NCBI RefSeq assembly: GCF_023283765.1 | Contig: NZ_JAKILG010000027.1 | Span: 1 to 61,495 of the forward strand | Direction: 5' to 3' | DNA: 61,495 nt | Source of the DNA: Shewanella profunda | Lineage (GTDB): Bacteria; Pseudomonadota; Gammaproteobacteria; Enterobacterales; Shewanellaceae | Shown: positions 9,476 through 18,739 of the stretch, piece by piece | Numbering within the stretch: position 1 is the stretch's first letter | Layout of the letters: each line of letters begins with the position of its first letter | Program-made: the position numbers and the translations under genes | The notes under the pieces: model-generated | The model's database searches: none | Told to the model about the DNA's origin: nothing | Seen by the model: the letters and a program-made list of their open reading frames with translations, nothing else

Positions 9476-9856
9476 ATGAGCAAAACTGTTAAAACCCTCG
9501 CTGAGACAGCAGCAATGACACCAGAAGGTCGTTACGATTACCTCGTTGAACAAGTCAAAGAACACAAAGTACTGTGGACCTTACAGGACCAGGACGGCTG
9601 CGTGATGCTAACAACCGAAGACGAAGATTGTATTCCTATGTGGCCAACGGAAGATGCCGCTGAATCTTGGGCTGTGGATGAGTGGAACGACTGCCAAACG
9701 TTAGCCATTCCCTATGACGAATGGCATGAAAGATGGGTGCCAGGCATGGAAGATGATGATCTGTTTGTTGCTGTATTTCCTGTACAGGACGACTTAGGAG
9801 TGGTTATTCCCCCTTACGAGTTAGATCAGCGTTTACTGCCCAAACAAAGCCACTAA
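9476..9856 (+). CDS. DUF2750 family protein
   Basis: A 126-residue soluble acidic protein. The pattern RYDYLVEQVKEHKVLWTLQDQDG near residue 20, followed by PMWPTEDAAESWAVDEW and a C-terminal DLGVVIPPYELDQRL, is that of DUF2750, a family of unknown function often found near housekeeping genes. The start at 9476 is preferred over the in-frame ATG at 9455 because AAAGAG lies 9-14 bases upstream only of the former. A small membrane-protein gene follows after 28 bases in the same direction. Confidence 0.75.
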   Translation: MSKTVKTLAETAAMTPEGRYDYLVEQVKEHKVLWTLQDQDGCVMLTTEDEDCIPMWPTEDAAESWAVDEWNDCQTLAIPYDEWHERWVPGMEDDDLFVAVFPVQDDLGVVIPPYELDQRLLPKQSH

Positions 9857-9884
9857 TCGCATTAACCGTTAAGCGAGAATGTCG

Positions 9885-10334
9885 ATGAGCGAGCAAGAAT
9901 CCCCTTCGCCAACGCCAGCAATAGATCTGACTAAGGACACATGTTTGCCAAAACGCTTGATTGCCCTGCTGTTACTTTATGTTGCGGCTTCAGTAAGTGG
10001 CTTAATTGCCAAACAAGGCGTGTTATTGTGCCTATTAACACTGTTTATGGTAGTTGCGATTATTGGTCGTCAGAAGGCTGGGCTTATCATGTTACGTGGC
10101 TATACTCTGGTGCAGTTAGCCTTAGTCAGTATGTTGCCAGTGATGCTATACGATCCTGATAATTTAGTTGTAGGCCCAACAACGGTACATTTAGGTGAAT
10201 GGCAGGGGAAACTCCCTGACTATGTGATTTTTATCGCCTTGATAGCTTTGTCATTAATACAAGTGTGGATAGCATTTAATGGCAAAGTTAAAGCATGGTT
10301 TAAACCTAAGTTAAACCTAAATATTATGAACTAG
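9885..10334 (+). CDS. Hypothetical inner-membrane protein
   Basis: A 149-residue product not assigned to a family. It has a polar N-terminal tail of about 28 residues and four probable membrane segments (LIALLLLYVAASVSGLIA, GVLLCLLTLFMVVAIIG, GYTLVQLALVSMLPVML, YVIFIALIALSLIQVWIAF), ending in a basic tail. ATG at 9885 is chosen over 9879 because of spacing to AAGCGAG (9871-9877). It is cotranscribed with the DUF2750 gene and ends at a two-way terminator. Confidence 0.65.
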   Translation: MSEQESPSPTPAIDLTKDTCLPKRLIALLLLYVAASVSGLIAKQGVLLCLLTLFMVVAIIGRQKAGLIMLRGYTLVQLALVSMLPVMLYDPDNLVVGPTTVHLGEWQGKLPDYVIFIALIALSLIQVWIAFNGKVKAWFKPKLNLNIMN

Positions 10335-10361
10335 CTCATTGTTATATAGTAAAAAAAAAAA

Positions 10362-10391
10362 CAAAAATGCCGTCATTGCGACGGCTTTTTT
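10362..10391. terminator. Bidirectional terminator before erpA
   Basis: GCCGTC, loop ATTGC, GACGGC with six T after it on the plus strand and an A-rich stretch before it, so it can stop both convergent transcripts. Confidence 0.8.
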
Positions 10392-10431
10392 AATCTGATT
10401 TAACGCCCTGCTAGCATAAAATAAGCAAAGC

Positions 10432-10782
10432 TTAAACGGAGAAACTGGCTCCACAACCACAGGTCGTTGTCGCATTCGGGTTTTTCACAAAAAAGCGGGA
10501 ACCCTCGAGTCCTGAGGTGTAATCGACTTCACCGCCCACAAGATACTGCAAACTCATAGGGTCGACGACTAATTGGACACCTTGTTTTTCAACTGTAAAA
10601 TCGCCTTCGTTGACCTTTTCATCAAAGGTAAAGCCGTACTGAAATCCAGAACATCCACCACCAGTCACATAAACGCGTAACTTAAGTGCAGGATTTTGCT
10701 CTTCTTCTAGCAAGCCTTTTACCTTAGCGGCAGCCGCATCAGTAAATTGGATTGGCATTGCTGCATCAGCTTGATCAGTCAT
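10432..10782 (-). CDS. erpA: Iron-sulfur cluster insertion protein ErpA
   Basis: A-type carrier that delivers [4Fe-4S] clusters to apo-proteins such as IspG/IspH. The 116-residue product carries the three cluster ligands Cys44 ([11 protein letters not shown]), Cys108 and Cys110 (CGCGASFSV), and an N-terminal extension typical of gammaproteobacterial ErpA. The start overlaps the end of the upstream DUF6776 gene by 8 bases, so the two are translated from one message. No IscR-like site was identified. Confidence 0.96.
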   Translation of the reverse strand: MTDQADAAMPIQFTDAAAAKVKGLLEEEQNPALKLRVYVTGGGCSGFQYGFTFDEKVNEGDFTVEKQGVQLVVDPMSLQYLVGGEVDYTSGLEGSRFFVKNPNATTTCGCGASFSV

Positions 10783-11581
10783 TACTACCTCTTACATCAG
10801 TTTTCTGGGGCAAATTATCCATTACCTGACTATTTTGTTCAAGTATTACCCGCGGTTCTTTTTCACCCTGCAATAATTCAGGGACGCTATAAACATGTTC
10901 TGTCTGTGAATTCTTCGTCCAACGGCTTGATGGGACAACAACTTTCACTTTTACCTGCAATAAATTGAAGCCTGCTGGCACTGTCACTTTGGTATCTATG
11001 ACCTGAAAATAGCGAAAATCAAATTCAAGCTTAGAGCCCGTGAGTTTGTTCACACTTAACTCAACAGATTTCCCCTCTTGCACACCGATTAGGGTTAATT
11101 CCGTGCGCCCTTGAATGGCTTGCTTACGCTTTTGCAACTGGGTCAGGATCAACTTTAGATTGTATTCATCGGCTAAGGCGCCCTGTGTCATCTCAAGCCC
11201 ATGAATGGCGACACCTTCAGCATTATCTTCTGGCGACATAATACTGCGATAAAACGCTAACTCATACTCAAGTTCTTTTTGCTTTTTTATTTGCTGCCCA
11301 AACATCTCTTGCATTTGAGCATTCGCCTCACGCTCAATGGACAGCTCTAAATTTCGCGTTGCGAGCAGTTGAGTCTGCTCTTCCAATTCTGCTGTTAACC
11401 TTTGGGATTTATTACTGCCAATGTGTTTAACTACAGATTCGTCGCTACTCAAGATACAAAAACTTACCCAAGCACCTAAAAGAAAAGCAACTAATACTAA
11501 GAGTAATAAATATACTGAAGATGGACGATACTTGCTGTCAATCCCTTGCAGCCGATCTAGCCAACGATGATAATTTGGCAT
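10775..11581 (-). CDS. DUF6776 family membrane-anchored coiled-coil protein
   Basis: A 268-residue single-pass membrane protein. The N-terminus is cytoplasmic, a membrane segment lies near residues 24-45 ([19 protein letters not shown]), then a long coiled coil (about 60-115, with repeated [27 protein letters not shown] heptads) and a periplasmic beta-rich domain. I match it to DUF6776, a family often found near erpA or bactofilin genes; its function is unknown. The start at 11581 is chosen for the AGGGGC upstream and because the codons before it look non-native. The ClC gene is divergent, 73 bases away. Confidence 0.7.
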   Translation of the reverse strand: MPNYHRWLDRLQGIDSKYRPSSVYLLLLVLVAFLLGAWVSFCILSSDESVVKHIGSNKSQRLTAELEEQTQLLATRNLELSIEREANAQMQEMFGQQIKKQKELEYELAFYRSIMSPEDNAEGVAIHGLEMTQGALADEYNLKLILTQLQKRKQAIQGRTELTLIGVQEGKSVELSVNKLTGSKLEFDFRYFQVIDTKVTVPAGFNLLQVKVKVVVPSSRWTKNSQTEHVYSVPELLQGEKEPRVILEQNSQVMDNLPQKTDVRGSND

Positions 11582-11654
11582 TAGGTAACAGCCCCTTATA
11601 TAAAATACAATCAACTCAAGACGAGTTAGATACAATACAACTCAGGCCAATGCA

Positions 11655-13379
11655 GTGCAATTAACGATAAATAAAGTCAAGTTTCAACGTGCCATAGTCA
11701 CAGCTAAGAAATACTTTGCAAATGAGCTACGTGACCATTTATCCCAAGCTAAAATTAGCGTCCAGCTGTGCATACTCGCATTGCTATTTGCTATTTTGGC
11801 TTCCAGTGTGATCCTGCTGTTTCGACTCATGCTCGTCTGGGCCAATCATTATACCCAAGTCGAAACGTTGGATTTTACGGGGAACATCACCGACTGGCGA
11901 GCCCTGTTACCCCTTTTAGGGGCAATATTAATTTGGATAGTGGCTAAACTTGGCTCAAAACGCTACAGACGTATGGGAATTGCCTATGTGTTACATAGAG
12001 TTAAATTGCACTATGGCAAGATCCCACTGCAATCTGCCGCAGGGCAGTTTTTTCAAGCGCTCTTTGCCCTAGGCACTAATTTCTCCGTCGGCCGTGAGGG
12101 CCCAGCTATTCATCTCGGTGCTGTAAGTGCTAGTGTACTAGCAGAAAAATTTAACCTCCCAGATAACAGTGTACGTATCATGTGTGCCAGCGGCATAGCA
12201 GCTGGGATTGCAGCAACCTTCAACGCTCCCTTAGCCGCGGTGATTTTTGTACTCGAAGTGATAGTGCGCGAATATAAAATCCATTACTTTTTCCCGATTA
12301 TGCTATCGGCGATTTGCGGAGCCGTCTCAAGCCAACTGATATTTGGTAATGTGCACGAATTTGACCGTATTCAAGTGATCCACATTCCCTTAGACCACTA
12401 CCCTATTCTCGCCATTGGCGGAATTGTTTTGGGCTGTGCTGCAGCATTTTTCAATTACTCACTCCTTAAAGTTACAGCAACAAGTCAAAACTGGCCCTTA
12501 ATCTATCGTCTACTACTTGCAGGAAGCATCACAACATTGATTGGCCTAGTGTTACCTCAGGCATTGGGTACGGGGGATTTAGCCATCAGTGAAGCCATTA
12601 GTAAACACCCAAGTTTATTACTGTTAATAGCCCTGCTGGCAGCTAAAATCATCGCGACCGTCGCGGCTATAGGCTTAGGTATTCCAGGAGGTTTAATTGG
12701 ACCGCTTTACGGCATAGGTGCCTTAATCGGGGCAATTTTAGCCTTAGTAAGTGCGATTATGTTCCCATCCATCGCCCCCTATGTGGGGTTGTATACGGTA
12801 ATCGGCATGACGGCTATGATGGGGGTATGCTTAAGTGCTCCACTAGCAGCCTTAGTCGCCCTATTAGAAATGACCAATGATGCCAGCATTATTTTGCCAG
12901 CAATGTTCGTCACAGTCCCTGCCTTTTTGATCGCTTATCAAGGCTTTAAAACCGACTCCATTTTCTTTAAACAATTAGAAATTATGGGGCTAGGTTACAA
13001 AGTCGCACCGGTAAATCTAGCGCTGCAGAAAAAAGGCGTACGAGCCTTAATGGATAAACGCTTTGTAATCGTCAATAACAATGATGAATTATTACTGGAA
13101 GTGCTAAAACGCGCCGAAGGCCGCCCAGTACTTGTTCGTAATGCGGATGGTGCAATAGAAATGCTCAGCCTTGAAATGCAATCCTACGATGACAATACCA
13201 CACTGTCACGTCATCCTATGCAAGGTCTGAGCGATACAGTCACCTTAAATGAAGCCTATTTATTATTGTCACCAAGCCGCAGTGGTGAAGTTTTTATTTA
13301 TCAAGGTTCAGCCGATAATGTGGTTGGAGTGATCAGTTGGTCGAACCTACAACAGGAAATTCGAGCAGGCCAAGCCTAA
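11655..13379 (+). CDS. ClC-family chloride transporter or channel
   Basis: A 574-residue protein with a ClC membrane core (about 35-430) and a cytoplasmic tail (about 455-570) resembling a worn CBS pair. The gating glutamate is present (GREGP, Glu148), as is the pore motif GIPGGLIGPLYGIG. The proton glutamate of E. coli ClcA (Glu203) aligns with Val202 in FVLEVIVREY, as in eukaryotic ClC channels, and the GSGIP chloride-binding loop appears replaced by RMGIAYVLHR. It may therefore act as a channel or weakly coupled exchanger. GTG at 11655 is the only early start; the ribosome site is weak. It is divergent from the DUF6776 gene. Confidence 0.88.
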   Translation: MQLTINKVKFQRAIVTAKKYFANELRDHLSQAKISVQLCILALLFAILASSVILLFRLMLVWANHYTQVETLDFTGNITDWRALLPLLGAILIWIVAKLGSKRYRRMGIAYVLHRVKLHYGKIPLQSAAGQFFQALFALGTNFSVGREGPAIHLGAVSASVLAEKFNLPDNSVRIMCASGIAAGIAATFNAPLAAVIFVLEVIVREYKIHYFFPIMLSAICGAVSSQLIFGNVHEFDRIQVIHIPLDHYPILAIGGIVLGCAAAFFNYSLLKVTATSQNWPLIYRLLLAGSITTLIGLVLPQALGTGDLAISEAISKHPSLLLLIALLAAKIIATVAAIGLGIPGGLIGPLYGIGALIGAILALVSAIMFPSIAPYVGLYTVIGMTAMMGVCLSAPLAALVALLEMTNDASIILPAMFVTVPAFLIAYQGFKTDSIFFKQLEIMGLGYKVAPVNLALQKKGVRALMDKRFVIVNNNDELLLEVLKRAEGRPVLVRNADGAIEMLSLEMQSYDDNTTLSRHPMQGLSDTVTLNEAYLLLSPSRSGEVFIYQGSADNVVGVISWSNLQQEIRAGQA

Positions 13380-13571
13380 CCTAAGCAGAGAAATGAACTG
13401 TAGTCACAAAACCGATGGCTTTATCGCAAAAATCTAACACAGTGACAATGGGCTATTTCGTTGCCACTGTGCATCTGCTACAATCGCGCCTCAGCCACCC
13501 TACATAACATCAGGGCAAATAAGCGCGATAACGCAGCTTAAAATGCCCCCTAGCAATTGGAAAACAGGCTG

Positions 13572-14591
13572 ATGAATCAGTTCGAAGGATCTCATATCCT
13601 CTCCGTAAACCAGTTAAACCTTGACTCAATCCAAACTATTTTTAATGTCGCTAGCCGCATGATGCCCTACGCTCTTCGAGAGAAGCGCAATAATGTGCTC
13701 GATGGCGCCATTTTAGGTAATCTGTTTTTCGAACCCAGTACCCGTACCCGCGTGAGTTTTGGCTGCGCCTTTAATTTACTTGGCGGTCATGTACGTGAAA
13801 CCACAGGAATGGCCTCATCATCTCTGTCTAAGGGTGAGTCTCTGTATGACACGGCTCGGGTGCTATCCACCTATTCCGATGTGATTGCCATGCGCCATCC
13901 TGACTCTTACTCTGCAAAAGAGTTTGCCGAAGGCAGCCGCGTCCCAGTCATCAACGGTGGTGATGGCTCGAACGAACACCCGACCCAAGCTTTACTCGAT
14001 CTGTTCACTATCCAAAAAGAACTCAAGTGTGCGGGCCGCGGCATAGATGGCATGCATATCGCTATGGTGGGTGATTTAAAATTTGGCCGTACGGTACATT
14101 CACTGTCACGTTTACTCTGCATGTATAAAAACATCAGCTTCACGCTAATTTCACCGGCTGAATTAGCAATGCCAGACTATGTGATCTCCGACATTGAAAA
14201 TGCTGGCCATAGCATCAAAATAACAGACCAACTTGAAGGCCATTTAGATAAAGCAGATATCCTATATCTAACCCGCATTCAAGAAGAGCGCTTTCCTTCA
14301 CAGGACGAAGCGAATAAATATCGCGGCAAGTTCCGCTTAAATCGCAGTATTTACACTCAGCATTGCAAATCTAACACTGTCATTATGCATCCGCTTCCAA
14401 GGGATTCACGCGCGCAAGCCAATGAGTTAGACAATGATTTGAACAGCCATCCTAACCTTGCCATCTTTAGACAGGCGGACAATGGGCTGTTAATTCGCAT
14501 GGCTTTGTTTGCATTGACACTCGGCGTTGATACGCAACTCGAAAAATATGAGTGTCCGGTTAATTGGTATTCACGTAAAGCCGATCGCTAA
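13572..14591 (+). CDS. pyrB: Aspartate carbamoyltransferase catalytic chain
   Basis: Catalyses carbamoyl phosphate plus aspartate to carbamoyl aspartate, the first committed step of pyrimidine synthesis. The 339-residue product carries the carbamoyl-phosphate loop STRTR (PSTRTRVSF), HPTQALLDLF and HPLPR. It is longer than the 311-residue E. coli chain, and no pyrI follows. ATG at 13572 is chosen over an in-frame TTG at 13557 because of the CAGG 5 bases upstream and the MNQFEGSHILS start. hemL begins 26 bases downstream with its own ribosome site. Confidence 0.95.
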   Translation: MNQFEGSHILSVNQLNLDSIQTIFNVASRMMPYALREKRNNVLDGAILGNLFFEPSTRTRVSFGCAFNLLGGHVRETTGMASSSLSKGESLYDTARVLSTYSDVIAMRHPDSYSAKEFAEGSRVPVINGGDGSNEHPTQALLDLFTIQKELKCAGRGIDGMHIAMVGDLKFGRTVHSLSRLLCMYKNISFTLISPAELAMPDYVISDIENAGHSIKITDQLEGHLDKADILYLTRIQEERFPSQDEANKYRGKFRLNRSIYTQHCKSNTVIMHPLPRDSRAQANELDNDLNSHPNLAIFRQADNGLLIRMALFALTLGVDTQLEKYECPVNWYSRKADR

Positions 14592-14617
14592 TTGGCTACA
14601 GACTTTAAGGACTAAAC

Positions 14618-15910
14618 ATGACCCGTTCCGAAGCGCTATTTGAACAGGCTAAAAAAACCATCCCCGGCGGTGTTAACTCTCCGGTTCGTGCATTTAATGG
14701 TGTAGGCGGTTCGCCTCTGTTTATTGAAAAAGCCAACGGCGCTTATATTTACGATGCCGATGGTAAAGCTTATATCGACTATGTCGGTTCTTGGGGCCCG
14801 ATGATCCTCGGCCACAACCATCCTAAAATCCGTGCAGCCGTATTAGCGGCGGTGGAAAATGGCTTGTCTTTTGGTGCGCCAACCGAGCTTGAAGTGCAAA
14901 TGGCCGAGAAAGTCATCTCTATGGTGCCTTCTATCGAACAAGTACGCATGGTGAGCTCAGGCACTGAAGCCACTATGAGTGCTATCCGTTTAGCGCGCGG
15001 TTTTTCCAATCGTGACAAGATCTTAAAATTTGAAGGCTGCTACCACGGCCACGCAGACTGCCTGTTAGTCAAGGCAGGTTCTGGTGCTTTAACCTTAGGC
15101 CAACCTAGCTCACCGGGTATACCTGAAGATTTCGCCAAACACACCCTAACCGCTGTGTATAACGACTTAGATTCTGTTAGAACCCTGTTTGAGCAGTATC
15201 CAACTGAGATTTCTTGCATCATCATCGAGCCCGTTGCTGGCAATATGAACTGCATTCCACCTATCCCAGGTTTCCTTCAAGGTCTGCGTGATATTTGTGA
15301 TGAGTTCGGCGCCTTAATGATCATTGATGAAGTGATGACAGGTTTTCGCGTATCACGAAGTGGCGCTCAAGGTTACTACGGCGTAACGCCAGACTTAACG
15401 ACACTCGGCAAAGTCATTGGTGGCGGTATGCCAGTGGGTGCTTTCGGTGGCCGTAAAGATGTGATGCAATTTATAGCACCTACGGGTCCGGTTTACCAAG
15501 CGGGTACGTTATCTGGTAACCCAATTGCAATGTCAGCGGGTCTGGCACAAATGGACGCGTTGTGTGAGGAAGGTCTATACGAAGAACTAAGCGCGAAAAC
15601 CAAACGCATTGCTGAAGGCTTTAAAGCAGCAGCGGATAAGCACGGTATTCCAATGGCTATCAACTATGTTGGTGGCATGTTCGGTTTCTTCTTCACAGAA
15701 CAACCGGAGATCACCCGTTTTGACCAAGTGACCCAATGTAACATCGAACAGTTCCGTATTTTTTACCACGGCATGTTAGACGAAGGTGTTTACTTAGCAC
15801 CGAGCGCCTATGAAGCCGGGTTCCTCTCTATGGCCCATGGCGAAGAAGAAATGCGCTTAACCTTAGAAGCGGCTGACCGCGTATTAGCAAATATGAAAGC
15901 CGCAAGCTAA
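14618..15910 (+). CDS. hemL: Glutamate-1-semialdehyde 2,1-aminomutase
   Basis: PLP enzyme that makes 5-aminolevulinate from glutamate-1-semialdehyde in the C5 haem pathway, important in a cytochrome-rich genus. The 430-residue product has [10 protein letters not shown] at the N-terminus, the [12 protein letters not shown] and [10 protein letters not shown] segments, and the Schiff-base lysine in [16 protein letters not shown] near residue 267. TAAGGA lies 7 bases before the start. It is followed by a strong terminator. Confidence 0.97.
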   Translation: MTRSEALFEQAKKTIPGGVNSPVRAFNGVGGSPLFIEKANGAYIYDADGKAYIDYVGSWGPMILGHNHPKIRAAVLAAVENGLSFGAPTELEVQMAEKVISMVPSIEQVRMVSSGTEATMSAIRLARGFSNRDKILKFEGCYHGHADCLLVKAGSGALTLGQPSSPGIPEDFAKHTLTAVYNDLDSVRTLFEQYPTEISCIIIEPVAGNMNCIPPIPGFLQGLRDICDEFGALMIIDEVMTGFRVSRSGAQGYYGVTPDLTTLGKVIGGGMPVGAFGGRKDVMQFIAPTGPVYQAGTLSGNPIAMSAGLAQMDALCEEGLYEELSAKTKRIAEGFKAAADKHGIPMAINYVGGMFGFFFTEQPEITRFDQVTQCNIEQFRIFYHGMLDEGVYLAPSAYEAGFLSMAHGEEEMRLTLEAADRVLANMKAAS

Positions 15911-15937
15911 TTTCCTGAACCACTTAGACAACAGAAT

Positions 15938-15964
15938 AAAGGGACGCTAATGCGTCCCTTTTTA
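15938..15964 (+). terminator. hemL terminator
   Basis: AAAGGGACGC, loop TAAT, GCGTCCCTTT with further T. Confidence 0.85.
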
Positions 15965-16322
15965 ACTGCATCAGAAAAGTAGCTCGAATTAAGAAACATT
16001 AATTGAGAAATCACTAACCAACGACTTAGACTTTAATCGTAGTTCTCGCTTTACACACAAACCGCATCCAGCACAAAATACCAAAACACCATTTTTAATG
16101 GCTACATTTCAGTGCAAAACACCAGAAAGCAACCAATATCCACGCGATACATGTCACAAAACAACCAAGAATTGAGTTATAGCCAGCAGTTGCGTTATTT
16201 CCCCCATTATGTTCTGATCCGCACGCGTTAACACGGCAAGCTTAATTTAGCCTTGAAAACGCCAATCAATCGCTTGCCTTTGGCCTGCTACGACATTAAA
16301 AACAGCAGTTGGAATTGCAGTT
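15965..16322. other. Gap between hemL terminator and nhaD
   Basis: About 360 bases without a gene. It must hold the nhaD promoter and leader, but I see no clear sigma70 match or strong fold; only a weak GGAATTGCAG lies before the nhaD ATG. Confidence 0.4.
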
Positions 16323-17573
16323 ATGTTAAATACCTTTCTCATCATACTGGCCGTGCTCGCCCTGCTCAGTATTATTTTCGAAGAAGTCACCCACCTTAAT
16401 AAAGCAAAAACCACCTTATTCTTTGGCTGTATTTCTTGGGTAGCGCTGTTTATGGCTGCTGGTGATCCTGACCATGAGAAAATTATTGCCCATCAACTCA
16501 ATGAAAACTTGCTTGAAATTGCCACTCTTTGGCTGTTTCTGATGTCAACGATGACCTTTGTCGCGTACCTGAACGCAAAAGGCATGATCCAAATCATGGT
16601 ACAAAAGCTGTTTCCGCAAAAAGTCTCAGTACGAATGTTGATGATCCAAGTCGCCTTATTTGCACTGGTATTATCGGCATTTTGCGATAATGTCACAGCC
16701 ACATTAGTATCCCTTGGCTTATTAACGACCTTTAAACTCGATAAGCAAATGCGTCGTAGAATGGCGGTATTGATTATTTTCGCAGTCAACTCTGGTGGTG
16801 TTGCATTAATCACCGGTGATGTTACCACTTTGATGATTTTCTTAGGCGGACATGTGCATATGTCCGAGCTATTGATACTGTTTATTCCCTCTGCCCTTAG
16901 CGTTATTTTGCTGGCAACCTTGTTTTCACTTAAGGCCGAAGGTGTTGTGAGCACAACACCTATCACACATACCTATCAAACGGTTGATGTGCTGATTGCT
17001 CTGGTATTCTTCTGCACCATTTTAATGACCATGTTACTCAATATTCTCTTTGGGATCCCACCAGTACTGACATTCCTAACGGGTCTATCTGTTATGTTCC
17101 TCATTGGTCACACTACGCGCAGCGATAAAGAAGAAGTCAAAATTCTTGAATATATTCGTCAAGTTGAATATGACACCTTATTGTTCTTCTTAGGTATCTT
17201 ACTGCTTGTTGGTATGCTTAAAGAAATTGGCACCTTAGATATGCTGACTGAAGCATATGCTATGTTTAATCCGAATATTTCCAACTTTGTTGCGGGTATG
17301 GGCTCAGCCTTAATCGATAACGTGCCATTAACTGCTGCATTATTAAAAGCTGAACCAGTGCTGAGTACGCCACAATGGCTTGGTTTAACTTACAGCGTAG
17401 GCGTGGGTGGCTCCTTACTTGTCATAGGTTCTGCTGCGGGAATAGTCGCGATGAGTAAAGTGAAAGAATTGACATTCGTCAGTTACTTGAAATACGTGCC
17501 TGCTTTGTTCCTATGCTATAGCCTAGGTTACTGCCTGACCTTATTCTTGGCTTATCAGTTTTTCGCTCAATAA
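16323..17573 (+). CDS. nhaD: Na+/H+ antiporter NhaD
   Basis: A 416-residue inner-membrane antiporter of the NhaD/ion-transporter superfamily that exports Na+ (or Li+) for H+ and helps in salt and alkaline pH tolerance. It has about 12 membrane helices. The family signatures are SAFCDNVTATLVSLGLL and NSGGVALITGDVTTLMIFLGGH in the first half, and AGMGSALIDNVPLTAALL plus YSVGVGGSLLVIGSAAGI in the second, giving the two inverted repeats. It stands alone between two terminators. Confidence 0.93.
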   Translation: MLNTFLIILAVLALLSIIFEEVTHLNKAKTTLFFGCISWVALFMAAGDPDHEKIIAHQLNENLLEIATLWLFLMSTMTFVAYLNAKGMIQIMVQKLFPQKVSVRMLMIQVALFALVLSAFCDNVTATLVSLGLLTTFKLDKQMRRRMAVLIIFAVNSGGVALITGDVTTLMIFLGGHVHMSELLILFIPSALSVILLATLFSLKAEGVVSTTPITHTYQTVDVLIALVFFCTILMTMLLNILFGIPPVLTFLTGLSVMFLIGHTTRSDKEEVKILEYIRQVEYDTLLFFLGILLLVGMLKEIGTLDMLTEAYAMFNPNISNFVAGMGSALIDNVPLTAALLKAEPVLSTPQWLGLTYSVGVGGSLLVIGSAAGIVAMSKVKELTFVSYLKYVPALFLCYSLGYCLTLFLAYQFFAQ

Positions 17574-17608
17574 ATATTCATAATTATGCGACTACCTATC
17601 ACATAAGC

Positions 17609-17634
17609 AAAAGGCGCCTCTCGGCGCCTTTTCT
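17609..17634. terminator. Terminator between nhaD and gspB
   Basis: AAAAGGCGCC, loop TCTC, GGCGCCTTTT. The stem is symmetrical with A/T flanks, so it can act for both convergent genes. Confidence 0.8.
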
Positions 17635-17653
17635 ATTTACTCTGGGGTATCAC

Positions 17654-18739
17654 TTAAATAGCTGGCACCTTAAATTGTGTTCCTTGAATGTCTAACACTA
17701 CATCCCTTGGACGGATAGAAACTATTGTCAATTTTCCACCAATCATATCCCCTTCTTGTAATTCCGCGCCGTCCACATTTAACCAGCGTTTGTTAGGGTC
17801 CGTGGAATATACATGAGCAACGATATTAAATTCAGGTACTTGTAGTTGTAATCCTGCAGGTAACTGACCATATTTAGGAATATCATCTCCCTCTTGTTTG
17901 GGGATAGGATCTAACTTAGGTTTAGTCACTGGGGTTTTAGCCGCATTGCTGTATTCTACATTTTTCAACGCATCCTGAAATGTAGAGACTAATTCATCAT
18001 CTTTACGACTCTGGTTAGTTTCCAGCCCGACATCTACGGCAGCGGCACTCACCTGCTGACGTAACGCTTCCAGTTGCGCCAACCCCTGACGATTAGGATT
18101 TGCCCCCAATATAATCGGCTCTTGCATCTCTTGATATTCAGGCTGATCAAATTGATTTAACGTATTACTATCGTCTGTACTTGGTTTCGGTGCAGTGCGA
18201 GTATTAGCGTCAACCTGTGCCGAGGTAGCAAGATAATCATCATAGCTTGGATCACGCTGTTGATTGTTTACAACTCCAGTTGTAACGGGTAAAACTTGCC
18301 CTGTCTGCATACTGCCGACCTGTGGTAACTCCTGTGCCCTTGGCAACGCGACTTTTCCCGCTAACCGAACTCCAGTCGAATTTGCATCGACAACTTCACT
18401 CTCTGGTACTTCAATTGGTGATACGGTTTGTTGTGGATTTACAGAGGATAAATTAGCCTGTTGAGTTACCTCTCGGGTAGTTGGCTTTATGGCCGTTGCA
18501 GCTCCAGCTAAAACACCTGTCATCGGCTGTAAAGACTTATCACCTTGCTCTAACACACTCACACCCCAAGCTATCCCAACCCCAATGGCAACTGCCAACG
18601 CTAATAGCGACAGTTTAGCCAGAGGGATGCTAGCCTTGCGGGACTCAGGATAATTTGTCCGCGGCGTTAACACGGCATCGGGTAAAGGAGATAACTGTTG
18701 TTGCTTATTACGCATTACCGCATCGAGTAGAATGGACAT
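17654..18739 (-). CDS. gspB: Type II secretion assembly protein GspB/ExeB
   Basis: A 361-residue bitopic protein: a short cytoplasmic N-terminus (MSILLDAVMRNKQQQ), one membrane helix near residues 42-62, a long proline/glutamine-rich periplasmic linker and a C-terminal GspB domain ending in FNIVAHVYSTDPNKRWLNVDG and GTQFKVPAI. With GspA it forms the complex that helps the GspD secretin ring pass the murein layer. The gene shares one base with the gspA stop (TAATG), so translation is coupled. The main gsp operon is not in this window. Confidence 0.9.
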   Translation of the reverse strand: MSILLDAVMRNKQQQLSPLPDAVLTPRTNYPESRKASIPLAKLSLLALAVAIGVGIAWGVSVLEQGDKSLQPMTGVLAGAATAIKPTTREVTQQANLSSVNPQQTVSPIEVPESEVVDANSTGVRLAGKVALPRAQELPQVGSMQTGQVLPVTTGVVNNQQRDPSYDDYLATSAQVDANTRTAPKPSTDDSNTLNQFDQPEYQEMQEPIILGANPNRQGLAQLEALRQQVSAAAVDVGLETNQSRKDDELVSTFQDALKNVEYSNAAKTPVTKPKLDPIPKQEGDDIPKYGQLPAGLQLQVPEFNIVAHVYSTDPNKRWLNVDGAELQEGDMIGGKLTIVSIRPRDVVLDIQGTQFKVPAI

